Assembly (NCBI RefSeq): GCF_001941965.1
Contig: NZ_MKZO01000012.1
Location: 372,001-436,000 of the forward strand
Direction of reading: 5' to 3'
DNA from: Pseudomonas putida
GTDB taxonomy: Bacteria > Pseudomonadota > Gammaproteobacteria > Pseudomonadales > Pseudomonadaceae
Length of the DNA: 64,000 nt
The notes below the pieces were generated by a model that saw nothing but the letters and a program-made list of their open reading frames with translations, did not search any database and was not told the DNA's origin. How positions within the stretch are numbered: position 1 is the stretch's first letter; each line of letters starts with the position of its first letter. Of the stretch, positions 17,121-25,481 are shown in pieces. A program made the position numbers and the translations under genes.

Positions 17121-18200
17121 TCAGGCCGAGGCCTGGCGCAACTGCTCGATGATCTTGCGCGCGCGGTTGGCCCCGACATCGACGTGGATATCGATCATCG
17201 GCCTGGGCCCGAATTCGAGCATGTTGCGGTACTGGGCCTCGATCACCACCTTGTCTTCATCGAAGGTCATCGCGGTCTGCTCGACGACCTTGGCCTTGAT
17301 CGCCTCGACGTCGCTTTTCGGGTTGGTCGCGATGGTCCAGAAGTAGTGACTGGTGGTCTCGGTTTCAGGCGTCACACCGTGGAAACCACGCATGTGGAAA
17401 CCGCCGCGCCGCGGGTCGTCGAGCGGCTCGGTCCCGGCATCGACTGCACCTGTCCAGATGCGCAGGTGGGACACCAGGAATTCGATTTCCTGCCAGCGAT
17501 CGACCTTGCCCTGGAACGGGTATGCGGCGCTGTAGGTCGGTGGCGGCTCGGAACCCGGCATGTGACGGATGACCCTGACCGAACCCTCGTCGCTTTCGAC
17601 CCGCATCTGCGCGTTCATATGGATGCTGGCGTTGCCACCGATGGTGCGCAGGTGCACGTAGCCCAGGTGGCTCAGGTCGAGCAGGTTGTCGTGGATCAGC
17701 TGGTAGGGCGCATCGTAGTGATAGATGCCCCCTTCGAAGACGTACTCGCCACTGCTATGGACCTCGTAGGTCGGCGGCTCGGACGATGGCTGCGGCTGCT
17801 CGGGGCTGCCGAACCAGATCCAGATGATCTGGTCGCGCTCCTGCACCGGCCAGGCCTGGACCCTGGCCTTGCTCGGGACCTTCGCCTGGCCGGGCACCTC
17901 CAGGCACTGGCCCGTCGCGTCGAACAGCAGGCCGTGATAACCGCAGCGCAGGCCCTGCCCTTCCAGGGTCCCGCTGGACAGCGGCAGCGCCCGGTGGCAG
18001 CAACGGTCTTCCAGGGCGGCAACCTGGCCCTCGGCGGTGCGGAACAGCACCAGGGGTTTGCCCAGCAATGTGCGCCCCACCGGCTTGTCCTTCAGCTCCC
18101 AGGCAAAGCCGGCCACATACCATTGGTTCAGCGGGAATTTCGGTAGTGCGGCCGGCGCGCCGACCTCATAGGCAAGTGCCTGGGCTTTCGATGTACTCAT
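17121..18200 (-). CDS. Rieske non-heme iron oxygenase, oxygenase component (VanA-like)
   Basis: 359 residues; the ATG at 18200 is chosen over a GTG one codon earlier because AGGAG is 8 bases upstream. The Rieske [2Fe-2S] ligands are C67, H69, C86 and H89 (C-x-H-x16-C-x2-H). The mononuclear iron facial triad is visible as D175-LS-H178-LGYV-H183. Size and single-subunit type match vanillate O-demethylase and phthalate-type oxygenases, but the sequence is not a close match to the VanA that I recall, so the substrate may be another methoxy- or carboxy-aromatic. Electrons should come from the adjacent reductase. AACAAGAA in the leader (complement of 18221-18228) indicates Crc control. Confidence 0.9.
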   Translation of the reverse strand: MSTSKAQALAYEVGAPAALPKFPLNQWYVAGFAWELKDKPVGRTLLGKPLVLFRTAEGQVAALEDRCCHRALPLSSGTLEGQGLRCGYHGLLFDATGQCLEVPGQAKVPSKARVQAWPVQERDQIIWIWFGSPEQPQPSSEPPTYEVHSSGEYVFEGGIYHYDAPYQLIHDNLLDLSHLGYVHLRTIGGNASIHMNAQMRVESDEGSVRVIRHMPGSEPPPTYSAAYPFQGKVDRWQEIEFLVSHLRIWTGAVDAGTEPLDDPRRGGFHMRGFHGVTPETETTSHYFWTIATNPKSDVEAIKAKVVEQTAMTFDEDKVVIEAQYRNMLEFGPRPMIDIHVDVGANRARKIIEQLRQASA

Positions 18201-18233
18201 CACAGTCTCCTCTCAGGGTTTTCTTGTTGGGGT

Positions 18234-19187
18234 TCAGAGATCCAGCACCAGCCGCGGGCTGCGCGAGCGCGAGCAGCAGGGGGTGAAGCAGTCGTTGCGG
18301 GCATGCTCGGCGGCCGTCATGAACTGGTCGCGGTGATCGGGTTCGCCACCCAGCACGCGGGTCGTGCAGGCACCACAGATGCCCTGTTCGCACGAGCTCT
18401 CGATATCGACGGCGTTCGCCAGGAGGACGTCGAGCACGGTCTGCCCGGCGGGAATGGCGAGCACACGACCGGAGCGCGCCAGCTCGACTTCGAAGGCACG
18501 GTCACCGTCCTGCACCTGGGGCTGGGCGGCGAAATCCTCCCGGTGGATCTGCCCGTCGCTCCAGCCACAAGCCCTGGCGGTGGACTGCACATGGTTCATG
18601 AACCCGCCGGGCCCGCAGACATACAGCTGGTCGGCGCCCGAGGGATTCGCCAGCAGCCGCGCGGCATCCAGCCGCTGTTCGGCCGGGCCATCGTCGACAT
18701 GGATACGCAACTGCCGGCCGAACAGCGGGCCGTTCAACAGGTCGAGAAATGCCAGGCGCCCGAGGGAACGCCCGCAGTAGTGCAACTCGAAATCCTTGCC
18801 GGCGACGACCAGGGCATGGGCCATCGCCAGGATCGGCGTGATCCCGATACCACCGGCGAACAGCAGGTAGCGTTCCCCGCTCAGGTCGAGATCGAAGAGG
18901 TTCCTGGGCTGGCCGATCAGCAGCCGCGCGCCCGCCTCGATCTGCTCGTGCATGCCCCGGGAGCCGCCACGGGAAGCCGGCTCGTGGAGGACGGCGATCA
19001 GGTAGCGATCGCTGTCCTCGGGGGAGTTGCACAGCGAGTACTGCCTGACCACGCCGGGCGCCACCTGCACGTCGACATGCGACCCTGCGGTAAACCCAGG
19101 CAAGCGGTCGCCATTGGCCGCGAGCAGTTCGAAACTGCAGACGCCCTCGGCTTCGATGATTTTCTGTGACACACGAACTTCGAGCAT
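18234..19187 (-). CDS. Phthalate-dioxygenase-reductase-like ferredoxin reductase (VanB-like)
   Basis: 317 residues in three domains: an FMN-binding barrel with R48-QYS, an NAD-binding domain with GGIGITPI and CGPGGFM, and a C-terminal plant-type [2Fe-2S] ferredoxin domain with C266-x4-C271-x2-C274-x29-C304. This is the class IA oxygenase reductase order. It passes electrons from NADH to the Rieske oxygenase encoded directly downstream (33-base gap). It is the first gene of the operon, divergent from the MarR gene, so the operator at 19337-19359 probably controls it. Confidence 0.93.
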   Translation of the reverse strand: MLEVRVSQKIIEAEGVCSFELLAANGDRLPGFTAGSHVDVQVAPGVVRQYSLCNSPEDSDRYLIAVLHEPASRGGSRGMHEQIEAGARLLIGQPRNLFDLDLSGERYLLFAGGIGITPILAMAHALVVAGKDFELHYCGRSLGRLAFLDLLNGPLFGRQLRIHVDDGPAEQRLDAARLLANPSGADQLYVCGPGGFMNHVQSTARACGWSDGQIHREDFAAQPQVQDGDRAFEVELARSGRVLAIPAGQTVLDVLLANAVDIESSCEQGICGACTTRVLGGEPDHRDQFMTAAEHARNDCFTPCCSRSRSPRLVLDL

Positions 19188-19336
19188 GAGCCTGCCCTCA
19201 CCACGGTTATGCAGTGTTTGAAAAATGAAGGTGGGAATGCCGGATTTACCGGCGCAACGACGGTCTTACGGGTCGGCGGGGAGAGAAGGACGCAGGCAGG
19301 TCATGACACGGGGCCTCTGGTTTTTATTGTAATGTC

Positions 19337-19359
19337 GCGTGCGCTTATGATGCGCACGC
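19337..19359. promoter_or_regulatory. Palindromic operator between oxygenase operon and marR
   Basis: GCGTGCGC-N7-GCGCACGC, a perfect 8-base inverted repeat with the AT-containing spacer TTATGAT. It lies about 150 bases upstream of the reductase gene and about 85 bases upstream of the MarR start, in an otherwise unstructured 256-base divergent region. The size fits a MarR dimer. The stretch around it (TTTATTGTAAT just to the left) is AT-rich enough for a promoter. Confidence 0.65.
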
Positions 19360-19443
19360 AGAATCCTCAAGTGATTTTCATCCTAGTCATTTTAGTTGCG
19401 ATGTCAACCAATTTTCCAAGAACGCACAGGTGCCCTTCCTGCC

Positions 19444-19908
19444 ATGTCCCATACGCCGCTGAATCTGGATCGCTATGTACCGGCCCTGCTCACCTTCCTC
19501 ACCAACAAGATGTCGAGTGGTGCGTCGGCCTGCTACCGCAAGCATTACGGGATCGGCATCGTCGAATGGCGGCTGCTGGCAATGCTCGCGGTGGAGGACA
19601 ACATCAGTGCCAACCGCATGGTCCAGGTCATCGGGCTGGACAAGAGCGCCATCAGCCGGGCGCTGCAGACCCTGGAGCGCGACGGGTACGTCTCGACCCG
19701 GGTCGATGCGAAGGACGCCCGGCGCTATACCGTCTCGCTGACGGAGCCAGGCCAGGCGCTGCATGACCGGGTGCTGGTCACGGCCCTGGAACGGGAGCGC
19801 CTGTTGCTGGGCAATCTGGATGAGCAGGAAATCGAAACGCTGATCGGCTTCCTGCACCGGATGACGGCCCAACTGGACCAGGTCAATGCGGTTGAACCGC
19901 AGGCGTGA
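19444..19908 (+). CDS. MarR-family transcriptional regulator
   Basis: 154 residues from the ATG at 19444; an upstream TTG in the same frame adds residues without a family match. The winged helix is plain: IVEWRLLAMLA, then LDKSAISRALQTLERDGYV and the wing DAKDARRYTVSLTEPG. MarR proteins of this type repress divergent aromatic catabolic operons and release DNA on binding the aromatic acid or a CoA ester. It is divergent from the reductase/oxygenase/transporter/porin operon and the operator is shared. Confidence 0.9.
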   Translation: MSHTPLNLDRYVPALLTFLTNKMSSGASACYRKHYGIGIVEWRLLAMLAVEDNISANRMVQVIGLDKSAISRALQTLERDGYVSTRVDAKDARRYTVSLTEPGQALHDRVLVTALERERLLLGNLDEQEIETLIGFLHRMTAQLDQVNAVEPQA

Positions 19909-19921
19909 GGGAGGCCAGGCC

Positions 19922-20677
19922 TCAGTGCAGTATCTGGCTTAGGAAACTCCGCGTCCGCGGATTGCGCGGGTTGTCGAAGAACTCCCCGGGCGTGGCCTGC
20001 TCGACGATCTCGCCCTTGTCCATGAAGATCACCCGGTCCGCCACGGTGCGGGCAAAGCCCATTTCATGGGTGACGCAGAGCATGGTCATGCCGTCCTCGG
20101 CGAGGCCGACCATGGTGTCCAGTACCTCCTTGACCATCTCCGGATCCAGCGCCGAGGTCGGCTCGTCGAAGAGCATGATCTTCGGCTTCATGCACAGCGC
20201 CCGGGCAATCGCCACGCGCTGCTGCTGGCCGCCGGAAAGCTGCCCGGGATACTTGTGCGCCTGGTCCGGAATGCGCACCCGCTCCAGGTAGTGCATGGCG
20301 ATGTCCTCGGCCTGGCGCCTGGGCAGCTTGCGTACCCACATCGGCGCCAGGGTGCAGTTCTGCAGGATGGTCAGGTGCGGGAACAGGTTGAAGTGCTGGA
20401 ACACCATCCCGACTTCACGACGGATGGCTTCGATCTGCTTGAGGTCGTTGGTCAGTTCCACGCCATCCACGACGATGCGCCCTTGCTGGTGTTCCTCCAG
20501 ACGATTGAGGCAGCGGATGGTGGTGGACTTGCCCGAGCCGGACGGCCCGCACAGGACGATGCGCTCGCCCTGACGTACCTCCAGGTTGATCTGCTTGAGC
20601 ACATGGAACTGCCCGTACCATTTGTTCATGTCCTCGATGCGGATGATCGGTGCGGACGACGGATTTGCCTGGGTCAT
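19922..20677 (-). CDS. aapP: Polar amino acid ABC transporter ATP-binding protein
   Basis: 251 residues. Walker [10 protein letters not shown] at 44-52, the signature LSGGQQQR near 147, Walker [13 protein letters not shown], and the switch His in CVTHEMGFA are all intact. It belongs to the GltL/GlnQ/AapP branch that energises polar amino acid import. The start overlaps the AapM stop by 4 bases. It is the last gene of the jQMP order, convergent with the MarR gene. Confidence 0.95.
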   Translation of the reverse strand: MTQANPSSAPIIRIEDMNKWYGQFHVLKQINLEVRQGERIVLCGPSGSGKSTTIRCLNRLEEHQQGRIVVDGVELTNDLKQIEAIRREVGMVFQHFNLFPHLTILQNCTLAPMWVRKLPRRQAEDIAMHYLERVRIPDQAHKYPGQLSGGQQQRVAIARALCMKPKIMLFDEPTSALDPEMVKEVLDTMVGLAEDGMTMLCVTHEMGFARTVADRVIFMDKGEIVEQATPGEFFDNPRNPRTRSFLSQILH

Positions 20678-21786
20678 GCTTGACGCTCCTGACGCGTGTG
20701 GCCGGTATCGAGCTTGCGCTCCAGGCCTCGGGAGTAATGGGACATACCGAAACAGAAGATCCAGAACACCAGGGCCGCGAACACGTAGCCCTCGGTGGCC
20801 ATGCCCAGCCAGGCCGGGTCGGCGGCGGCCTGCTTGACGCTGTTGAGCAGGTCGAAGAGGCCGATGATCACCACCAGGCTGGTGTCCTTGAACAGGGCGA
20901 TGAAGGTGTTGACGATGCCGGGGATCACCAGCTTCAGGGCTTGCGGCAGGATCACCAGGCCCATGGCGCGCCAGTAGCCCAGGCCCATGGCCGCAGCGGC
21001 TTCATATTGCCCCTTGGGAATGGCCTGCAGACCACCACGTACCACCTCGGCGATGTACGCCGACTGGAACAGGATCACCCCGATCATGGCCCGCAGCAGC
21101 TTGTCGAAGCTCATGCCCTCCGGCAGGAACAGCGGCAGCATCACCGAGGACATGAACAGCACGGTGATCAGCGGCACGCCGCGCCAGAACTCGATGAAGG
21201 TCACGCAGACCACCTTCACCGCCGGCATCCGCGAACGTCGGCCCAGGGCCAGGAGAATGCCGAGGGGCAAGGCGCCGGCAATACCGACGGTGGCGATGAC
21301 CAACGTCAGCAGCAGGCCGCCCCATTGGCTGGTGGGCACCTTCACCAGACCGGCCATGCCGCCGAACAACAGCACGTAGGCCAGCAGCGGATACAGCAAG
21401 AGGAAGCCGGCGCCATAGAGCGCCTTGCGCGGCAGGCGTTTGAGAAACAGCGGCAGCACGCCCAGCAGCGCCGCCAGCACCACCAGGTCGACCCGCCAGC
21501 GCTGTTCGCCCGGGTAGTAGCCATACATGAACTGATCGAAACGCTGATGGATGAACACCCAGCAGGCGCCCTGCCCGCTGCAGTCGGCGCGGCTGGTGCC
21601 GAGCCAGTCGGCCTTGAACACGGCCCATTGCAACAACGGCGGAACGATCAGCCAGACCAGGTAGAGCGCACCCAGGGTCAGCAGGGTATTGAACCCGCTG
21701 GAGAACAGGTTGGCCCGCAGCCAGGCAACGACCCCGACGGTCTTCACCGGCGGCGGCATATCGGGTTTGAAGACGAAGGCATTCAT
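20674..21786 (-). CDS. aapM: General L-amino acid ABC transporter permease AapM
   Basis: 370 residues, larger than His/Glu-type permeases because of the long N-terminal membrane region typical of AapM. The EAA loop is seen in [33 protein letters not shown]. It forms the inner-membrane channel with AapQ. It is separated from aapQ by 10 bases and overlaps aapP. Confidence 0.95.
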   Translation of the reverse strand: MNAFVFKPDMPPPVKTVGVVAWLRANLFSSGFNTLLTLGALYLVWLIVPPLLQWAVFKADWLGTSRADCSGQGACWVFIHQRFDQFMYGYYPGEQRWRVDLVVLAALLGVLPLFLKRLPRKALYGAGFLLLYPLLAYVLLFGGMAGLVKVPTSQWGGLLLTLVIATVGIAGALPLGILLALGRRSRMPAVKVVCVTFIEFWRGVPLITVLFMSSVMLPLFLPEGMSFDKLLRAMIGVILFQSAYIAEVVRGGLQAIPKGQYEAAAAMGLGYWRAMGLVILPQALKLVIPGIVNTFIALFKDTSLVVIIGLFDLLNSVKQAAADPAWLGMATEGYVFAALVFWIFCFGMSHYSRGLERKLDTGHTRQERQA

Positions 21787-21796
21787 GCTCGGCTCC

Positions 21797-22975
21797 TCAG
21801 CGCTCGATCAGCGCGATGCGCTTGTTGTAGGCATTCATCAGCAAGGAAATGCCGATGCTGATGACGAGGTACACGCTCATGGTGATGGCGATCACTTCGA
21901 TGGCCTGCCCCGTCTGGTTCAGCACGGTGCCGGCGAACAGCGACACCATTTCCGGGTAACCGATACCGGCCGCCAGCGAGGAGTTCTTCGCCAGGTTCAG
22001 GTATTGGCTGGTCAGCGGCGGGATGATCACCCGCATGGCCTGGGGAATGATCACCTTGCGCAGGGTCGGGCCTTCACGCAGGCCGAGGGAACGGGCGGCT
22101 TCGGTCTGGCCGTGGCTGACCGAGCGGATCCCGGAACGGACGATCTCGGCGATGAACGCCGCGGTATAGATCGTGAGGGCCAGGGTCAGCGCCAGCAGCT
22201 CGGGGATCAGTACCCAGCCGCCAGCGAAGTTGAATCCTTTCAATTCCGGCAGTTCCCAGCTCAGCGGATTGCCGAACAGCAGCACGCTCAGGCCCGGGAT
22301 CACCAGCAGCAGGCCGAGGGCGGCCCAGAACGTGTGGAACGGCACACCCGTCGCCTCGAAGCGGCGGTTGGCCCAACGCACCATGAGCACCACGGCGACG
22401 ATCGCCAGCAGCACGGCGACGGCGAACGGCCAGAAGCCCTCGGCGGTCGAGGCCCCGGGCATGTTCAGCCCGCGGTTGCTGATGAAGAAGGTGTCGTTGA
22501 TGTTGAAGCTGCCCCGCGGTCCCGGCAGGGTCAGGAACACCGCGAAGTACCAGAAGAGGATCTGCAATAGCGGCGGGATGTTGCGGAAGGTCTCGACGTA
22601 GACGGTGGCCAGCTTGTTGATCATCCAGTTCGGCGACAGCCGCGCCACACCGATGATGAAGCCGAGCAGGGTCGCCAGGATGATACCGATGAAGGTCACC
22701 AGCAGCGTGTTGAGCAGGCCGATGACGAAGACCCGGGCGTAGCTGTTGGCTTCTTCATAGGGAATCAAATGCTGGGCGATGCCGAAGCCGGCGCTGCGTT
22801 CGAGGAAGTCGAAGCCGGAGGTGATACCCCGGTGTTGCAGGTTGGTCTGGGTGTTGTGGAACAGGTAGAAACCGACCGCCAGGACGACGGCGACGGTGAC
22901 GAGCTGGAAGAGCAAGGCGCGCAGGCGCGGATCGCCCAGCGAGAATTTACGCGAGGCAGGAGCAGTGGTTTGCAT
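21797..22975 (-). CDS. aapQ: General L-amino acid ABC transporter permease AapQ
   Basis: 392 residues with about eight membrane segments. The EAA motif appears as AAFIAEIVRSGIRSVSHGQTEAARSLGL, and the early FDFLERSAGFGIAQHLIPY segment is characteristic of AapQ. It pairs with AapM. The binding protein gene lies 63 bases upstream on the same strand. Confidence 0.95.
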   Translation of the reverse strand: MQTTAPASRKFSLGDPRLRALLFQLVTVAVVLAVGFYLFHNTQTNLQHRGITSGFDFLERSAGFGIAQHLIPYEEANSYARVFVIGLLNTLLVTFIGIILATLLGFIIGVARLSPNWMINKLATVYVETFRNIPPLLQILFWYFAVFLTLPGPRGSFNINDTFFISNRGLNMPGASTAEGFWPFAVAVLLAIVAVVLMVRWANRRFEATGVPFHTFWAALGLLLVIPGLSVLLFGNPLSWELPELKGFNFAGGWVLIPELLALTLALTIYTAAFIAEIVRSGIRSVSHGQTEAARSLGLREGPTLRKVIIPQAMRVIIPPLTSQYLNLAKNSSLAAGIGYPEMVSLFAGTVLNQTGQAIEVIAITMSVYLVISIGISLLMNAYNKRIALIER

Positions 22976-23038
22976 GGTTCGACTCTACCGGACAGGCAAT
23001 CAGGCCATTGCCCGGCGCCAGGCCGGGCAACTCCAGGT

Positions 23039-24079
23039 TCAGCGCACAGGGGGACCGTATTGCAGGCCGCCCTGGCTCCACAGCGCATTGAGGCCGCGCT
23101 TGATCTTCAGGTCGCTGCCGGTGCCGAGGTTGCGCTCGAAGGACTCACCGTAGTTGCCGACCTGGGCGACGATGTTCACCACCCAGTCGTTGGGCAGGTT
23201 GAGGTCCTTGCCCAGGCTGCCTTCGACGCCGAGCAGGCGGGCCACGTCGGGGTTCTTCGCGCCCTTGGTCAGGTCCTTGACGTTGGCCGAGGTCACGCCC
23301 AGTTCCTCGGCATTGAGCATGGCGATCTGGGTCCAGCGCACTACCGAATACCACTCCTCGTCGCCACGGCGCACCGCAGTGGTCAGCGGTTCCTTGGAGA
23401 TCACTTCGGGGAGTACGGCGTAGTCGTCGGGGGACGCCAGCTTCAGGCGCTGGCCATAGAGTTGCGACTGGTCAGCGGTGAGCACGTCGCAGCGCCCTGA
23501 CTCCAGGGCCTTGAAGGACTCATCGGAAGTGTCGAAGGAGATCGGCGTGAACTTCAGGCCGTTGGCGCGGAAATAGTCGGCCAGGTTCAGTTCGGTGACG
23601 GTACCGGCCTGGATGCAGAAGGTGGCGCCGTCCAGTTCCTTGGCGCTGTTGACGCCAAGCTTCTTGTTCACCAGGAAGCCCTGGCCGTCGTAGTAGGCGA
23701 CCCCGGCGAAGAGGATGCCCATGGAGCCGTCACGGGAGGAGGTCCAGGTGGTGCTGCGGGAAAGCAGGTCGACTTCGCCGGATTGCAGGGCGGTGAAGCG
23801 TTCCTTCGCCGTGAGCTGGGTGTAGCGGACCTTTTCCGAGTCGCCGAAGATCGCCGCCGAGACGGCCCGGCAGACATCGACATCGAAGCCGTGGAAGCTG
23901 CCCTTGGCGTCGGTGAAGGAAAAGCCCGGCAAGCCGTCGCTGATGCCGCACTGGATAAAGCCTTTCTTCTTGATGTTGTCCAGGGTGGTGCCAGCCATGG
24001 CGCTGGTCGAGAGCAGGGAGGCCAGGGCCAGCCCTGCGACGCTGAGTGCCAGGGTGGAGAGGTTGTTTTCTTTTTTCAT
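23039..24079 (-). CDS. aapJ: General L-amino acid ABC transporter substrate-binding protein AapJ
   Basis: 346 residues with a signal peptide (LALASLLSTSAMA) and the family-3 periplasmic binding fold: KKKGFIQCGISDGLPGFSF, then GFDVDVCRAVSAAIFG. The C terminus ALWSQGGLQYGPPVR is typical of AapJ/BztA. It binds a broad set of polar amino acids in the periplasm. It is the first gene of the operon, with a structured 370-base leader or upstream region. Confidence 0.95.
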   Translation of the reverse strand: MKKENNLSTLALSVAGLALASLLSTSAMAGTTLDNIKKKGFIQCGISDGLPGFSFTDAKGSFHGFDVDVCRAVSAAIFGDSEKVRYTQLTAKERFTALQSGEVDLLSRSTTWTSSRDGSMGILFAGVAYYDGQGFLVNKKLGVNSAKELDGATFCIQAGTVTELNLADYFRANGLKFTPISFDTSDESFKALESGRCDVLTADQSQLYGQRLKLASPDDYAVLPEVISKEPLTTAVRRGDEEWYSVVRWTQIAMLNAEELGVTSANVKDLTKGAKNPDVARLLGVEGSLGKDLNLPNDWVVNIVAQVGNYGESFERNLGTGSDLKIKRGLNALWSQGGLQYGPPVR

Positions 24080-24255
24080 TTTTATCGCCCTTGTTTATTG
24101 CAGCAGAAACCCTCCGCCCGGGCGGGATGCACGGCAGGCGGAAATTCGAACAGCAGAAAGAGGCAGAAAACAGCGAACGGGCGTCAGGGCCCGGGGACAA
24201 GGTGGTGCACAGGTACGAGTGGCATCGTCGGCCCTCTCTTTATTGTTTTGAAAAG

Positions 24256-24274
24256 GCCCCCGTGTGCAGGGGGC
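24256..24274 (-). terminator. Probable intrinsic terminator of the lysR gene
   Basis: GCCCCC-N7-GGGGGC, followed on the minus strand by CTTTTC. The stem is perfect (6 bp GC) and the T tract is short. Read on the minus strand it ends transcription from the LysR gene at 24450-25349 before the aap operon. On the plus strand there is no T tract. Confidence 0.6.
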
Positions 24275-24422
24275 GAAGTGTGAAACGCCGTCAGAGCAGG
24301 ACAACGAGGTGATCGCTATCGGCCCTGGGAGAACCGTAGCGCCAGTGGAAGGAGAGAAAAAGCGAATAATTCTGCAAGTATGGGTAAGGGAAACTTACTG
24401 ATTGAACTGCAATGCAAAGCCT

Positions 24423-24446
24423 GACCCGCTCCCACAGGGTCCGCGT
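24423..24446 (+). repeat. Solo REP piece, identical to the one at 35469
   Basis: A 24-base sequence with the inverted repeat GACCC-N9-GGGTC around the core CTCCCACAGG. The same 24 bases recur exactly at 35469-35492. Both copies lie within about 350 bases upstream of a transporter gene. The core is shared with the full REPs but the long REP stem is missing. Confidence 0.6.
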
Positions 24447-24449
24447 ACA

Positions 24450-25349
24450 TCAGCGAAATGCCAGGGCATGCTCCTCAAGGCACTGAATGAACACCCGCAA
24501 CGCCGGGCTCTTCTTTTCTCCCTTGCGATAAGCCACCGAGATCCGCCGGCGAATCTCCGGCACCAGCCGGCTGACCCGGACACCCTGCATCTCGGTATGC
24601 GCCCGCAGTCCCGGGAACATGGCAATCGCACAACCCTCGCGAATCAGCGCACTGGTCACCTCGGCGCCCTTGCAACGGGCAATGATCTTCGGCACATACC
24701 CCGAGCGCTGGCAGGCCTCGCTGAGCATCCGCGTATAGGTGCCCGACGCCGTATCGATCACCCAGTGCTCACCCTCCAGCTCCGCCCAGCTCACTTCATC
24801 CCGGCCAGCCAGCGGATGATCCGGCGCCATCATCACGTGGAAGACATCCTCGATCAGCGGCGTCAGCTCGATCCCGGGGTCGAGCAGCCCCGGCGGGATA
24901 TTCAGGTCGTCGATCAGGGCCACGTCGGTCTGCCAACTGCGCAGGGCATTCAGGCCCTCCTCCGGCTCCATCTCCTCGAACAGCACCTCCAGCCGTGGAT
25001 AGGCCGTGCGCAAGGCACGCATGGTCCTGGGCATCAGCGCCGAGGCCACCGAGGGAAACGCCGCCACGCGCAGATCCCCGGCCACCACCTTCTTCAGCTC
25101 GGCCATATCGGCCCGCGCCGACTCCAGCTCGGCGAAGATGCGGTTGGCCCGCTCCACCAGGGTGCGCCCGGCAATGGTCAGCTCGACGCCACGTCCGCGC
25201 CGCTCCACCAGATCGATACCCAGCTCCTGTTCCAGCAGCGAGATCTGCTGCGAGACCGCCGACGGCGAAACGTGCAGCGCCTCGGCCACCGCCGCCATGG
25301 TCTTGCGCACCGCCAGCTCGCGCAGGGCGCCCAGTTTGCCGATATCCAT
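24450..25349 (-). CDS. LysR-family transcriptional regulator
   Basis: 299 residues from the ATG at 25349. Helix-turn-helix in VRKTMAAVAEALHVSPSAVSQQISLLEQELGI, then the effector domain with the LRVAAFPSVASALMP strand typical of the ArgP/CysB-like fold. It is divergent from the SHMT/DsdA/FolD/PurU operon (132-base gap), which makes it the likely regulator, sensing perhaps the amino acid substrate. A much longer reading in the same frame extends upstream across the opposite-strand operon and is only a GC-driven open frame. Confidence 0.92.
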   Translation of the reverse strand: MDIGKLGALRELAVRKTMAAVAEALHVSPSAVSQQISLLEQELGIDLVERRGRGVELTIAGRTLVERANRIFAELESARADMAELKKVVAGDLRVAAFPSVASALMPRTMRALRTAYPRLEVLFEEMEPEEGLNALRSWQTDVALIDDLNIPPGLLDPGIELTPLIEDVFHVMMAPDHPLAGRDEVSWAELEGEHWVIDTASGTYTRMLSEACQRSGYVPKIIARCKGAEVTSALIREGCAIAMFPGLRAHTEMQGVRVSRLVPEIRRRISVAYRKGEKKSPALRVFIQCLEEHALAFR

Positions 25350-25481
25350 CGCGCTTCTCCCCCTCGCCCCAATCGTTAAGTTCGGCTTACGTATCCTTGA
25401 AATATTATTCGCTTTTTTTGAGTTTTTGCAGGCGATAGGCTGAAAAAAACCCAAGAACAACCCGATAAAGGTACCGCCGCC
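25350..25481. promoter_or_regulatory. Divergent promoter between lysR and the one-carbon operon
   Basis: 132 bases. TTAAG-N5-CTTAC at 25376-25390 is an imperfect inverted repeat of LysR type. An AT-rich stretch with TATTAT at 25403-25408 is a candidate -10 region. AAGAACAA at 25453-25460 is an AANAANAA site 22 bases before the SHMT start and would be covered by Hfq/Crc. No glycine or other riboswitch fold is apparent. Confidence 0.5.

Larger units (their letters stand above)
24080..24449 (-). promoter_or_regulatory. Upstream region of aapJ, with possible leader peptide
   Basis: 370 bases between lysR and aapJ. From left to right: an AT-rich leader of aapJ; a 13-codon reading frame on the minus strand (ATG at 24225, stop at 24184, product MPLVPVHHLVPGP) preceded by GAGAGGG; AACAATAA (complement of 24240-24247), a Crc/Hfq-type site directly before that ribosome-binding sequence; a GC hairpin at 24256-24274; and a solo REP piece at 24423-24446. 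The reading frame with its own Shine-Dalgarno could be a leader peptide, but it is short enough to be chance. Confidence 0.4.

Noticed and set aside
24418..24436. Possible sigma-54 promoter for aapJ on the minus strand (GG-N10-GC spacing)
   Set aside because: The -24 part does not match TGGCAC well, and the site overlaps the solo REP piece more than 300 bases from the gene; not enough to call.
25350..25481. Glycine riboswitch before the SHMT-like gene
   Set aside because: The region is too short for a tandem aptamer and lacks the conserved core; LysR-type symmetry explains it better.
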